Both the position numbers and the translations under genes were made by a program. Positions 22,247 to 30,808 of a DNA stretch of 47,285 nucleotides are shown here, piece after piece. The notes beneath the pieces are model-generated. The model was not told the origin of the DNA. It saw nothing but the letters and a program-made list of their open reading frames with translations, and searched no databases. The stretch is from a virus: IMG/VR virus record IMGVR_UViG_3300047444_001245, positions 1 to 47,285 of that record. One strand, written 5' to 3'. Numbering within the stretch: position 1 is the first letter of the stretch; each line of letters begins with the position of its first letter.

Positions 22247-23676
22247 TCTCGGTCCTGTGCCCGACTCGGGGAAGACCGAGGATGGCGGCGGATATGATCG
22301 CAAGCGCCTGCGCGACGTCGCGCGGAATGGGCCACATCGAATTTTTGCTCTACGTTGATAATGATGATCCGTCGCTCGACGAATACCGAAAGATTCACGC
22401 GGTTCACACGCGTGGAGAAGACAGCAGTAGGGACCTGGTGACTTTGATCGTCGGCCCGCGGATGACGAAGATGACCGAGTATTGGAACATCTTGGCGCGC
22501 GCCGCGAAGGGCGATATTTTTCTGCAGGCCAACGACGACATCGCCTTCAGAACCACGGACTGGGACAAGATGGTGCAGGACGCGTTCGACGCGTCGCCCG
22601 ACAAGATCCTGCTCGCGCACGGCGACGACCTCGGCTGCGGCGGCGCCCGCGCCGGCGCGCACTGCTTCGTCCACAAAAAGTGGGTCGACGCGGTCGGGTA
22701 CTTCATCGCGCCGCACTTCTCGTCCGACTACGGCGACACGTGGCTCAACGACGTGGCGAACGAGCTCGGCCGGCGCGTGGTCCTGCCGGTCGTCATCGAG
22801 CACCTGCACGTGATCTACCGCAAGATGGAGCCCGACGCGACGTACCGGGAGCGCCTCGCGCGGCATGCGAAGGACGACGTGGACCAGCTCTACAAGGACC
22901 TGACGCCGCGCCGCGCGCTCGACGTCGCGAAGCTTCGCTCCGCAATCGCGGGCCGGCCGCTGTGGACGATCATGGTGCTCACGCAGCCGAGCCGGGAGGA
23001 GTACCTGAAGCGGCTCAAGACGCGCCTGCTTCCGCAGCTTGGAGGCGCGCCGGTCGACCTGCTGATCGAGCCGTGTGACACGCGCCTGACGGTCGGCGCG
23101 AACCGCCGGCGCATGACCGAGAAGGCCGCGGGGGAGTATGTCAGCTTCATTGACGATGATGATCTGGTCGCGGAGGACTACGTCGCGCGGGTCCTGCCGC
23201 TGCTCGACGGGGTCGACTACGTCGGCTTCCGGGTGCAGACGTTCGTCGACGACCACGCGATCGAGCCGACGCACCACGCGCTTAAGTACGGCGGGGTCGG
23301 CTACGACGAGCGGATGAAGCGGAACTACCGTGACATCTCGCATCTGAACCCCGTGCGCCGCGAGCTCGCGCTCAGGGGCGTGATGGACGGCGGGGTCGGC
23401 GAGGACAGCCGCTGGGCCGACAGCCTGCGCGAGCAGGGGCTTTTGAAGACCGAGCACGTGGTCGACGAGAACGAGGTCATGTACTTCTACTACGCGCGCA
23501 GCCGCAAGGACGACGCGGACTACAAGTTTGTGACGATGCCGCCGGAGACGGTCGCCACCAAGTTCGACGGCATCGGCTTTGCCCGGGAGACGAAGACGTG
23601 CCCGCACTGCGGGTCGGGCGCGACGGCGCCCGGGAACGGCGCCATGATCTGCAATCAGTGCGGGAAGGGGTTCTGA
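22243..23676 (+). CDS. Tandem GT-A glycosyltransferase with zinc ribbon
   Basis: 477 residues; GTG 22243 overlaps the previous stop and has AAGGAG 6 nt upstream (GTG 22237 adds two residues). Two GT-A/GT2-like domains follow one another. Domain 1 begins ISVLCPTRGRPRMA and has an acidic NDD at 97-99 (FLQANDDIAF). Domain 2 begins near 240 (WTIMVLTQPSREEYLKRLK) and has DDDD at 304-307 (YVSFIDDDDLV). The C-terminus ends in a zinc ribbon (C453, C456, C470, C473) with the spacing seen at the end of the large terminase. It probably adds two sugars, or polymerises, in the cytoplasm. Confidence 0.82.
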   Translation: MISVLCPTRGRPRMAADMIASACATSRGMGHIEFLLYVDNDDPSLDEYRKIHAVHTRGEDSSRDLVTLIVGPRMTKMTEYWNILARAAKGDIFLQANDDIAFRTTDWDKMVQDAFDASPDKILLAHGDDLGCGGARAGAHCFVHKKWVDAVGYFIAPHFSSDYGDTWLNDVANELGRRVVLPVVIEHLHVIYRKMEPDATYRERLARHAKDDVDQLYKDLTPRRALDVAKLRSAIAGRPLWTIMVLTQPSREEYLKRLKTRLLPQLGGAPVDLLIEPCDTRLTVGANRRRMTEKAAGEYVSFIDDDDLVAEDYVARVLPLLDGVDYVGFRVQTFVDDHAIEPTHHALKYGGVGYDERMKRNYRDISHLNPVRRELALRGVMDGGVGEDSRWADSLREQGLLKTEHVVDENEVMYFYYARSRKDDADYKFVTMPPETVATKFDGIGFARETKTCPHCGSGATAPGNGAMICNQCGKGF

Positions 23677-24482
23677 TGGGAATACTGACGACCGCGTCGC
23701 GTAACTACTGGGACCGGCGCCCGTGCAACGTGGGGCACAGCCCGGCCGAGGTCGGCTCGATGGCCTGGTCGCGCGAGGTGACGTCGCGGAAGTACACGGT
23801 CGAGCCGCACATCCGGCGCTTCGCGGACTTCGACCGGTGGCGCGGGAAGGACGTGCTTGAGGTCGGGTGCGGCATCGGCACCGACACGCTGGAGTTCCTG
23901 CGCGCCGGCGCGCGAGTCGACGCGATGGACCTGTCGCAGGCATCGATCGACCTGGCGAAGAAGCGCTGCCGGGACTTCGGGGAACGCGTCAAGTTTATCT
24001 GCGACGACGCCCAGAACTGGGTGCCGTGGCTGAACAACCCGCACTACGACCTGGCGTACTCGTTCGGGGTTATTCACCACGTGGAGCACCCGAAGACGGT
24101 TCTCGAGGCGATGCGCTCGGCGCTGAAGCCTGGCGGCGAACTGCGAGTCATGCTCTACGCGCGGCGCAGCCTGAAGTTCCTGCTCGGCGAGCGGCCGGAG
24201 GCGCAGGCCGGGTGCCCGATCGTGAACTGGTACTCGGAGCGCGAGGCGCGGCGCCTGGTCGAGTCCGCGGGCTTCGAGATCATGAGCGTCGAGAAGACGC
24301 ACATCTTCCCGTGGCGCGTCAAGGACTACGTGAACCACAGGTACGTAATGAGGTGGCCGTACCGGCTGATGAGCGAGGGGCTCTTCCGCTGGCTCGAGCG
24401 GCGCGCGGGGCACCACCTGCTGGTCATCGCGCGCAAGAAGATGGAGATCAAGTTCAAGGACTCGATCGAGGTGAACTATTGA
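23676..24482 (+). CDS. Class I SAM-dependent methyltransferase
   Basis: 268 residues from ATG 23676 (TGATG overlap). Motif I is VLEVGCGIG (60-68), followed by the acidic strand-2 residue in VDAMDLSQAS, the motif II-like FICDDAQNW, and FGVIHHVEHPKTVL of Methyltransf_11/25 type enzymes. C-terminal GWELHH-like substrate regions are not diagnostic. Given its neighbours it most likely methylates a sugar or glycan end, which can cap chain growth. DNA or small-molecule substrates cannot be excluded. Confidence 0.85.
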   Translation: MGILTTASRNYWDRRPCNVGHSPAEVGSMAWSREVTSRKYTVEPHIRRFADFDRWRGKDVLEVGCGIGTDTLEFLRAGARVDAMDLSQASIDLAKKRCRDFGERVKFICDDAQNWVPWLNNPHYDLAYSFGVIHHVEHPKTVLEAMRSALKPGGELRVMLYARRSLKFLLGERPEAQAGCPIVNWYSEREARRLVESAGFEIMSVEKTHIFPWRVKDYVNHRYVMRWPYRLMSEGLFRWLERRAGHHLLVIARKKMEIKFKDSIEVNY

Positions 24483-24823
24483 GGCTGACGGAGCTCGAGC
24501 CGAAGTTCCTGAAGGTCACCGTGCCGAACAAGGAGTACGCCTACGTCGAGACCATCGCGGAGGCGGACGGGGTAGACTTCCTCTGCCCCGAGTGCTTCCG
24601 CAGGCGCGGCGAGGCCCGCGGCGTCCATGGGGTCATCTGCTGGCGGCCGGCGGTGCCGTTGACGGAGAACATCGGCCCGGGGCGGTGGGAGCTGACGGGA
24701 AACAACTTTGAGGACCTGACGCTGGTCGCCGGGTCGAGTTCGGTGAAGCTGACGGGCGGCTGCAACGCGCACTTTCTAATCGCGAATGGGGAGATCCAGT
24801 TCTGTGACGACTCAGGAAAATAG
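24479..24823 (+). CDS. DUF6527-like zinc-binding phage protein (114 aa)
   Basis: From TTG 24479 (TTGA overlap). The sequence follows a pattern common in small phage proteins: DFLCPECF (zinc knuckle) then HGVICWRP, GPGRWELTGNNFEDLTL and SVKLTGGCNAHFLIANGEI. I relate it to DUF6527 from memory of that pattern. The function of that family is not known to me. The last 20 bases overlap the start of the next gene. Confidence 0.7.
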   Translation: MRLTELEPKFLKVTVPNKEYAYVETIAEADGVDFLCPECFRRRGEARGVHGVICWRPAVPLTENIGPGRWELTGNNFEDLTLVAGSSSVKLTGGCNAHFLIANGEIQFCDDSGK

Positions 24824-26084
24824 CTTCGGGCGGGGGATCGCGGTCTGCGGGCTCGGCCGCCTGGGCGCGCCGGTGGCGGCGGCGTTCGCCGCGTCGGACG
24901 TGCCGGTGATCGGGCTCGACGTGGACGAGGCGAAGGTCCGCCACGTCAACGAGCGGCGCGCGCCGACGGTCGAGCCGGACCTGCAGGCCTACCTGGACCT
25001 GTTCCAGGTTCGCAACAACCTACGGGCGACCGCGGACCCGGCGATGGCCGTGGCGTCGTCGGACGCCTGCATCTTCGTGACGCCGACTCCGTCGCTTGAC
25101 GACGGGAACTTCAACCACGACCTTCTGCTCGCGGCGGTCGAGTCGATCGCGCAGCAGGTGCGGAACCAGAAGCGCCGCAACTATCTGTTCATCGTCAGCT
25201 CCACCGTGGCCCCGAAGACGATGCAGAAGCGCGTGCGCCCCGTGATCGAGCGCCACCTCGGACGCGTCCCGTTCCTCCTGGCCTACAAGCCGGAGTTCAT
25301 CGCGCTCGGGACGGTGCTGCGCGACCTGCACTACGCCGACGTGATGCTGATCGGCGAGGACTCGGAGGAGGCGGGCGACCGGGTCGAGGGGCTCTACCGG
25401 CTGATGGCGCTCGGCCCCGTGAACGTGCGGCGCATGAGCCTGGTCGAGGCCGAGCTGGCGAAGATCAGCCTCAACTGCGCGGTCACGATGAAGATCAGCT
25501 TCGCGAACCAGGTCGGGCTCGTCGCGCGGCGGCTCGGCGCGGATCCACACCGGGTGCTCGCCGCCGTGGCCTGCGACAAGCGGATCGGACCCGGCGCGCT
25601 GCGCGCGGGGCTGCCGTACGGCGGACCGTGCTTTCCGCGCGACAACCGGATGTTCCGCTTCGTCGCGGCGACCTACGGGGTGCAGGTTCCGCTCGCGATC
25701 GCGACGGACGTGGTGAACAAGATGGTGCTCGATGACATCCTGGAGAATCTGCTCGGGCGCGGCGGCGCCATCGGCATCCTCGGCCTGGCCTACAAGCCGG
25801 GCACGCCGGTGCTCGACGAGTCGCCGGGGCGGTGGTGGCTGCGCGCGCTGACGCAGAAACACCGGACGGCGCGCGCGCACGACCCCGTGGCGCCCCACCC
25901 GCACTCGCTCGAGGACGTGCTGAGCTGCCAGACGGTGGTGGTGGCCACGGCCTGGCCGGAGTACGAGTCCCTGACTCTGCTGGCCGACGCGGTCCTGATC
26001 GACCCGTTCGGCGCCGTGAAGGAAGTGAGACGGCACGCGCGGGCACGAGTCGCGCCGCAGCCGGTGATGGAGATGGCGGAATGA
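24804..26084 (+). CDS. UDP-glucose/GDP-mannose dehydrogenase family
   Basis: 426 residues from GTG 24804, preceded by GGGGAG (24788-24793); ATG 24786 would add six residues but lacks a ribosome binding site. It has Rossmann GLGRLG (16-21) with D in VIGLDVDEAKV, FIVSSTVAPKT, the central-helix KISLNCAVTMKISFANQ, and the catalytic Cys276 in YGGPCFPRDN. The C-terminal UDP-binding domain starts at AIGILGLAYKPGT. The enzyme oxidises an NDP-sugar to the uronic acid with two NAD+. With the pyruvyltransferase, this predicts an acidic glycan. Complete catalytic residues argue that it is functional. Confidence 0.88.
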   Translation: MTTQENSFGRGIAVCGLGRLGAPVAAAFAASDVPVIGLDVDEAKVRHVNERRAPTVEPDLQAYLDLFQVRNNLRATADPAMAVASSDACIFVTPTPSLDDGNFNHDLLLAAVESIAQQVRNQKRRNYLFIVSSTVAPKTMQKRVRPVIERHLGRVPFLLAYKPEFIALGTVLRDLHYADVMLIGEDSEEAGDRVEGLYRLMALGPVNVRRMSLVEAELAKISLNCAVTMKISFANQVGLVARRLGADPHRVLAAVACDKRIGPGALRAGLPYGGPCFPRDNRMFRFVAATYGVQVPLAIATDVVNKMVLDDILENLLGRGGAIGILGLAYKPGTPVLDESPGRWWLRALTQKHRTARAHDPVAPHPHSLEDVLSCQTVVVATAWPEYESLTLLADAVLIDPFGAVKEVRRHARARVAPQPVMEMAE

Positions 26085-26863
26085 GCATCAAGGGAAAGAG
26101 CCTGCACCTGCTGACGCCCATGTATGGCGGGGTCAACACGGTGAACTATTTCGACGCGTTCCAGAAGCTGGTGATCGCGGTGCAGAAGTACGGCATCCCG
26201 TTCTGGTACTCGAACATCTGGAACGAGTCGCTGGTCACCCGCGCGCGGAACAAGCTCGCCGACACGTACCTGAAGGAGGGCGAGGCGACGCACGCCGTGT
26301 ACATCGACGCGGACATCGGGTTCGACGCGGACGAGCTGCTGTCGATGCTCGAGCGCGAGGACGAGGACATCATCGTCGCGCCGTGCTCGAAGAAGAGCGT
26401 GCGCTGGGACCGGGTGCAGCGCATGATCCGGAAGAACCCGGGGCGCGAGTACACGGGCGAGGAGCTCCGCCGCGCCGGCGGCGACCTGGTCTTCAACTTC
26501 GAGGCGTTCGAGGGAGAGCGCACCTGGGACCTGCAGAAGATGTGGGACCTTCGCAACGGCGGCACGGGCATCATGATGATCCGCCGAGGAGTGTTCGAGA
26601 AGTTTAAGCAGGAGTACCCCGACCGGTGGTACGAGCCGCGGTCGGACGACACGGTGCTCCCGGGGCCGATCCACGACTTCTTCCGCGCGGGCATCAACCC
26701 GGACACGCGCGAGTACGACTCGGAGGACTACTGCTTCTGCATCGACTGCAAGCGGATCGGCTTCAGCGTCCGTCTGTGCCCGTGGGTGCGGACGACGCAC
26801 ATGGGGTCGAACCTGTTCTACGGCGACCTGCCGGCGGTCTCGAAGCTGGCGGGGGAGCTGTGA
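26081..26863 (+). CDS. GT-A glycosyltransferase (Anp1/GT2-like)
   Basis: 260 residues from ATG 26081 (ATGA overlap). The N-terminus HLLTPMYGGVNTVNYF is followed by LVTRARNKLAD, a typical phage GT-A helix, and THAVYIDADIGFDADELL with a D-x-D metal site near residue 77. RNGGTGIMMIRRGVFEKF and DYCFCIDCKRIGFSVRLCP match the acceptor region of small phage-encoded glycosyltransferases. It closes the coupled carbohydrate cluster. The product could glycosylate virion proteins, host glycans, or both. Confidence 0.82.
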   Translation: MSIKGKSLHLLTPMYGGVNTVNYFDAFQKLVIAVQKYGIPFWYSNIWNESLVTRARNKLADTYLKEGEATHAVYIDADIGFDADELLSMLEREDEDIIVAPCSKKSVRWDRVQRMIRKNPGREYTGEELRRAGGDLVFNFEAFEGERTWDLQKMWDLRNGGTGIMMIRRGVFEKFKQEYPDRWYEPRSDDTVLPGPIHDFFRAGINPDTREYDSEDYCFCIDCKRIGFSVRLCPWVRTTHMGSNLFYGDLPAVSKLAGEL

Positions 26864-26929
26864 TGAGCTCGCAGAATTTTTCGCGGCACGAGCGCGGAGT
26901 TTAGGAAGATTGACCCAGGAGGAACGACC

Positions 26930-27652
26930 ATGAACGCAGAACCGATCTTCACCGACGACCGAGGGAGGCCGATCAAGGAACCTCGCAAGACGCTGCGGGC
27001 GAAATTCAGCGGGCTGAATCCAACGCAGAAGGCGTTCGTCGGAATGGTGATCTTGTTCCTCACCGCGCCGATTCTGATGGCGGCGGTGACGCAGATCGAC
27101 CTGTCCACGCAGGCCAAGGGGACGCTGGCGACCAGCAACGGAGGCACGGGCACCACGTCGACGCTCTCGGGCGTCGTGCGCGGCGGCAGCGCGTATACCG
27201 CGGCCGAGCTCTCGGGCGACGCCACCACCTCCGGGTCCAACGCCGTGACCGTGGTGAAGGTGAACGGAACGACCGTCCCGACCAACGCGGCCGCCGACCA
27301 GGTCATCCGCACCACCTCCTCCGGCGTCGCGACCTGGGGAACCCTCGCCGACACCTCCGCGGGCGGGCTGGCCGAGACGTACAACACCTCCACCCACGCG
27401 TTCGGCACCATCTCGGTCTTGTCGGGGTCGTTCGCGGACAATGAGACTCCGTCCGGCACGATCGACGGGTCCAACACCGTGTTCACGCTGGCGCACACGC
27501 CCAGCCCGGCCGCGTCGCTCACTTGCATGAAGAACGGCCAGTGGCAGATCGCGGGCGGCGCGGACTTCACGCTCGCCACCGCGACGATCACCTACACGGC
27601 GGGCGGCAAGCCGCTGACGGGCGACGCGATCCGCTGCAATTACCGGTTCTAG
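26930..27652 (+). CDS. Membrane-anchored fibre-like protein (240 aa)
   Basis: ATG 26930 follows CCAGGAGGAACGACC. Residues 1-34 are polar/basic, 35-53 a membrane helix (AFVGMVILFLTAPILMAAV), then Thr/Ser/Gly-rich beta sequence with an NGGTG motif (70-74) and GDATTSGSNAVTVVKVNG, both familiar from phage tail-fibre shafts. The C-terminal 70 residues (TIDGSNTVFTLAHTPSPA ... GGADFTLATATITYTAG) form a beta domain often found at the ends of phage surface proteins. The membrane helix is odd for a fibre: it may be an export anchor, and the protein may sit on the infected cell surface rather than on the virion. Confidence 0.65.
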   Translation: MNAEPIFTDDRGRPIKEPRKTLRAKFSGLNPTQKAFVGMVILFLTAPILMAAVTQIDLSTQAKGTLATSNGGTGTTSTLSGVVRGGSAYTAAELSGDATTSGSNAVTVVKVNGTTVPTNAAADQVIRTTSSGVATWGTLADTSAGGLAETYNTSTHAFGTISVLSGSFADNETPSGTIDGSNTVFTLAHTPSPAASLTCMKNGQWQIAGGADFTLATATITYTAGGKPLTGDAIRCNYRF

Positions 27653-27664
27653 CGATTTCGAGCG

Positions 27665-28699
27665 ATGAAGAAGACACCCAAACTCGTCCTATACCTGACG
27701 TCGATCCTGACGCTGGTGTTCTGCGCCGCCGCGACCACGCTGATCGACGCGGCGCACCAGCTGACGGGGACCGTCGGCGTCGCCAACGGCGGCACCGGCC
27801 TCGCCACGCTCACGGCGAACCAAATCTACAAGGGCAACGGCACCTCGGCGATCGCGGTCACGACGTGCGACGACGGCGGGACCACGGCGAACACGCTGAC
27901 CTGCACGGACACGGCGGGGATAGTCGCGCCCTCGTTCGCCCCGTCGGGAACCACGGCGACGTTCATGGACTTCGCGCAGGGATCGGATTCCTCCGCGGCG
28001 GCGCTGTGCGCGACGGCGAACAGCATCTGCTTCCAAGGTCCGACGAGCGTCACGAAGCAGCTTCGCACGTGGGCGGGCACCCCGGCGACGGGGATCGAGC
28101 ATTGGACGAACACGAGCGGCTCGATGCCTGAGACCATCAGCGCCGTGGACCTGGCCAGCGCCGACGTGACAGGGATACTCCCCGCGGCCAACGGGGGCGT
28201 GGGCACCCAGCTTACGATGTCGACGATCCCGTTCTACGCCCAGTCCAGCACGCAGGCTTACTCTTCGCTGACCACCCGGGAGGCCTACTACTTCGAGGTC
28301 ACCAAGCCGATCACCGTCAACAAGATGTACTGGTGGATCTCGACGAATACCACGACGGGCACGGTCAAGAACTGCGTCTACACCGCGAACGGGGCGACGA
28401 AGGTCATCGACGTCACCACGACGCCGACCGGAAGCACGGGGGTGCAGACCGCGACCGTGTCCGCGGTCTTATTGAACCCCGGCGGATATTACATGGTCCT
28501 CGGGTGCGCTACCACCTGCAGCCACACGGCGGTGGCCGCGCCGGTCGAGGCGACGAGCACGATGTACGGCGCGGGCACGCCGGCCGGGAAGACGGTTTGG
28601 CACGGGACGGTCAGCCACACTAGCGGGACGTGCAACACCACGCTGGGCACGGTAACGGGCGCCGTCGACAAGACGATAGGATTCAGACTGGACAACTGA
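27665..28699 (+). CDS. Signal-peptide fibre-like protein (344 aa)
   Basis: ATG 27665. Basic start MKKTPK, hydrophobic core LVLYLTSILTLVF and a likely cleavage near CAAATT make a Sec signal peptide. Fibre-type repeats follow: VANGGTG (39-45) and AANGGVG near residue 175, then a beta-rich C-terminal domain with paired cysteines (GCATTCSHT, SGTCNTT) that could be disulfides in an oxidising periplasm. I recognise no catalytic site. Leader, cysteines and neighbours all point to export out of the cytoplasm. Confidence 0.65.
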   Translation: MKKTPKLVLYLTSILTLVFCAAATTLIDAAHQLTGTVGVANGGTGLATLTANQIYKGNGTSAIAVTTCDDGGTTANTLTCTDTAGIVAPSFAPSGTTATFMDFAQGSDSSAAALCATANSICFQGPTSVTKQLRTWAGTPATGIEHWTNTSGSMPETISAVDLASADVTGILPAANGGVGTQLTMSTIPFYAQSSTQAYSSLTTREAYYFEVTKPITVNKMYWWISTNTTTGTVKNCVYTANGATKVIDVTTTPTGSTGVQTATVSAVLLNPGGYYMVLGCATTCSHTAVAAPVEATSTMYGAGTPAGKTVWHGTVSHTSGTCNTTLGTVTGAVDKTIGFRLDN

Positions 28700-28700
28700 G

Positions 28701-29447
28701 ATGAGAGAACTTCTAGCGATTGTCATGTGCCTCGCCGCGGTTCTTCCGCAGGGCATCGGCGGCAAGGCCGGCGGGATGGGCGGCAAGGCCGGCGGCGTCG
28801 GGGGCGGAAGCAACTGGCACGTCGTCAATTACTGCGACAACATCGGCGGGGTCGTCGGGACCTGCACGGTCGGGACCTGCACCACCAGCACGTGCACCTT
28901 GACCGTCGCGGCGATCAAAGCCGGGGACCTGGTCTTCACGGCGCTGGTGAGCGGCGTCGTGAGCAACACGATTTCGACCGACGTGATTTCGGGGGAGAGC
29001 TTCTCGAACTGCGCGGCGGGGTTCCAGGTCAGCCTGGCCGGAACCGGAAGCAACGACTGCCGCTACGTCCTCGCGGCGGCGGGCGGGGGAACGTCCGTGA
29101 CGATGACGCCGACCACGACCGGCGGCGGCGGAAACGTCTACGCGATCGTCGAGGTCGGCCCGGTCGTCGGCCATGTCCCCTCCGTCGACGGCTCCCCGGT
29201 GAGCACGACGAACGCGTCGTGCTCGTCGTGCGTCACGGCCACGTTCACGCCCTCGGCGAACGACGTCGTGTTCCAGGTGATCGGGTCCAGCCAGACCCCG
29301 ACGGCGATCTCCGGGGCATATCTGAATCCGGACGGCGTCACCGGCAGCATCATGGGGATCGGCGCGAACCTGACGGCGGCGCAGGCGCCGACCTGGACGG
29401 TGTCTCCCTCGGGAGGCGCCGTCATGTCAACGATAGGATTCAAATGA
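28701..29447 (+). CDS. Exported Gly/Cys-rich protein (248 aa)
   Basis: ATG 28701, two bases after the previous stop. Residues 1-17 form a short signal peptide (ELLAIVMCLAAVLPQG), followed by the Gly-rich repeat GGKAGGMGGKAGGVGGG (20-36). The mature part is beta-rich with many Cys (YCDNI, GTCTVGTCTTSTCTL, ASCSSCVTA). The pattern of a TLTV-like start, conserved VYAIVEVGP and SPVSTTNASC resembles the body of the tail-tip protein at 44735-45778, so both may be adhesive beta proteins. No enzyme motif. Confidence 0.6.
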   Translation: MRELLAIVMCLAAVLPQGIGGKAGGMGGKAGGVGGGSNWHVVNYCDNIGGVVGTCTVGTCTTSTCTLTVAAIKAGDLVFTALVSGVVSNTISTDVISGESFSNCAAGFQVSLAGTGSNDCRYVLAAAGGGTSVTMTPTTTGGGGNVYAIVEVGPVVGHVPSVDGSPVSTTNASCSSCVTATFTPSANDVVFQVIGSSQTPTAISGAYLNPDGVTGSIMGIGANLTAAQAPTWTVSPSGGAVMSTIGFK

Positions 29448-29815
29448 GCGGGCGGTCCAAGTACTCTTGGTGGAGGTCGAAAGTGCGGCAGCGCGCCCGG
29501 CTTCGCAAGCGCGAAGTCCAGCTGGACGCCGAAATTTTTAAGCTCTGCATGGAGATCCAGAGCGAATTGTTCGGCGCGGCGGTGTCTCTCCTGAGCCCCG
29601 CCGAGTTCAGGGTCTACGAGCTGGTCCGCGTCGGCCGCGCGAACAAGGAGATCGGCAGCGCCCTGAACATCTCGGAGCGCACCGTAAAGTTCCACGTCTC
29701 CGCCATGCTGGCCAAGTTCGGGGTGGCCAAACGCCAAGAGCTGCAGAGGAACGAGATAGTCTCGATCTCGTCGATGGAAAACGTGGTTCCGATTCAGGGG
29801 AAAAAAGCAGGCTAA
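29444..29815 (+). CDS. Second LuxR-type HTH regulator (123 aa)
   Basis: ATG 29444 overlaps the previous stop by 4 nt. A basic N-terminus (RSKVRQRARLRKREVQLD) precedes a GerE/LuxR-type DNA-binding domain at about residues 49-103: LSPAEFRVYELVRVGRANKE, IGSALNISERTVKFHVSAML, AKFGVAKRQEL. No receiver or ligand-binding domain is present, as in the first LuxR-type protein at 7533-8273. It lies inside the exported-protein block and may control these genes or host genes. A phage carrying two stand-alone LuxR HTH proteins and a sigma factor is unusual. Confidence 0.8.
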   Translation: MSGRSKYSWWRSKVRQRARLRKREVQLDAEIFKLCMEIQSELFGAAVSLLSPAEFRVYELVRVGRANKEIGSALNISERTVKFHVSAMLAKFGVAKRQELQRNEIVSISSMENVVPIQGKKAG

Positions 29816-29837
29816 ATCGAAGTCCAAGGAGAAAAAC

Positions 29838-30377
29838 ATGAAGACAACGTTGAAGATTTGCATCGCACTGGTTCTTGTGGCCTGCGCGACGGCGGCGCAG
29901 GCCGCCCCGAGGCTGACGGGGCTTCCGCTCGCGCGAAGGGAAGCGCTCGCCGTCCCGAGCTTGAAGGGCGTCGTGCCGGTCGCAGCCGAACGGCCGGTTC
30001 TGAGCCTGAAAACGGCGGAACCTCCGGCCGGCGCGTGCCCCGGCTCCGCCGTGCACTGCGTCATCTCGACGTGGACGGCCTCGAGCGACGGCGCGGCGAA
30101 CCCGACGCTCGCCTACAACTTCTACCTCTGGCCGGTAGGCGGAACGGCGCCGGTCTGCACGGCGACGGGTCCGTGCACGGGCGCCGCGCCCGTGAACGCG
30201 GCCCCGGTCGCCGCGGGGTGCTCGGCCGCGTGCGGGTTCACGGATACGGCGGTCGTTCCGGGCAAGTTCAACGCCGCGGTGACGGCGATCCTCAACGGCG
30301 TCGAGTCTTTTCTCTCGAACGTGATCTTCGTCACGATCGCCCCAGCGGCCCCGGTGCTGAGCGGATCGGGGCAGTAG
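29838..30377 (+). CDS. Secreted beta-rich protein (179 aa)
   Basis: ATG 29838 follows CAAGGAGAAAAAC. It has a clear Sec signal peptide (MKTTLKICIALVLVACATAAQAA, cleaved around residue 22 after AQA). The mature part has four to six cysteines (GACPG, HCVIS, VCTATGPCTG, GCSAACG) and a fibronectin-III-like strand pattern (STWTASSDGAANPTLAYNFY). Disulfides in the periplasm or outside the cell are likely. It precedes another FN3-type protein. No known enzyme or toxin motif. Confidence 0.65.
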   Translation: MKTTLKICIALVLVACATAAQAAPRLTGLPLARREALAVPSLKGVVPVAAERPVLSLKTAEPPAGACPGSAVHCVISTWTASSDGAANPTLAYNFYLWPVGGTAPVCTATGPCTGAAPVNAAPVAAGCSAACGFTDTAVVPGKFNAAVTAILNGVESFLSNVIFVTIAPAAPVLSGSGQ

Positions 30378-30378
30378 C

Positions 30379-30798
30379 GTGGATCCCCGCGGCGAGCGGT
30401 ACGTGGACAGGCATCCGGAGGCGGAGCACTCGCCGGACGTCGCGGCCGTGATGCTCCGCGGCGAGCCGCGCTGGAACGTCATCGTCTTTCTGTTCGTCGT
30501 CCTGGCGGCCGCGATCGCGCTGGCCGCCTTCGGGTGCGGGAACCAGCCGCCGCCGGTCGTGACGGTCCACGGCGCGAGCCTGACGTGGACCGACGCCGAC
30601 GCGGCGAGCGTGAGCGGCTACAACGTCTACCGCAGCGCGGCGAGTGGCGGGCCTTATTCGCTGCTGGGCTCGACCTCCGCGCTGAAGTACCTGGACGCGT
30701 CCGCTCCGGCGGGGTCGACGTTCTTCTACATCGTGACATCGGTCGAGGCGGGCGCGGAGAGCGCGCGCTCGAACGAGGTCAGCGTGACGGTACCATAG
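30379..30798 (+). CDS. Membrane-anchored FN3-domain protein (139 aa)
   Basis: GTG 30379 directly after the previous stop. Residues 32-54 are a membrane helix (WNVIVFLFVVLAAAIALAAF) ending in GCG, which is only a poor lipobox. Residues about 62-139 form a fibronectin type III domain: ASLTWTDADAASVSGYNVYR, GGPYSLLG, FFYIVTSVEAGAESARSNEV. Such domains bind carbohydrates or proteins weakly on surfaces. Orientation with the FN3 domain outside the cell is likely. It ends just before the head-tail connector genes. Confidence 0.7.
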   Translation: MDPRGERYVDRHPEAEHSPDVAAVMLRGEPRWNVIVFLFVVLAAAIALAAFGCGNQPPPVVTVHGASLTWTDADAASVSGYNVYRSAASGGPYSLLGSTSALKYLDASAPAGSTFFYIVTSVEAGAESARSNEVSVTVP

Positions 30799-30808
30799 GA
30801 GAAAAAGC

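Noticed and set aside
21361-23943. 860-codon open frame on the minus strand across the glycosyltransferase genes
   Set aside because: Antisense shadow of well-supported + strand enzymes; no recognisable domain and no ribosome binding site.
26863-26904. 13-codon ATG frame directly after the last glycosyltransferase (TGATG)
   Set aside because: Too short and without any feature; noted only because of the coupled start.
30475-30545. Lipoprotein lipobox in the FN3 protein (AAFGC)
   Set aside because: The -2/-3 residues do not fit the lipobox consensus and the cysteine follows a long internal helix; treated as a membrane anchor.
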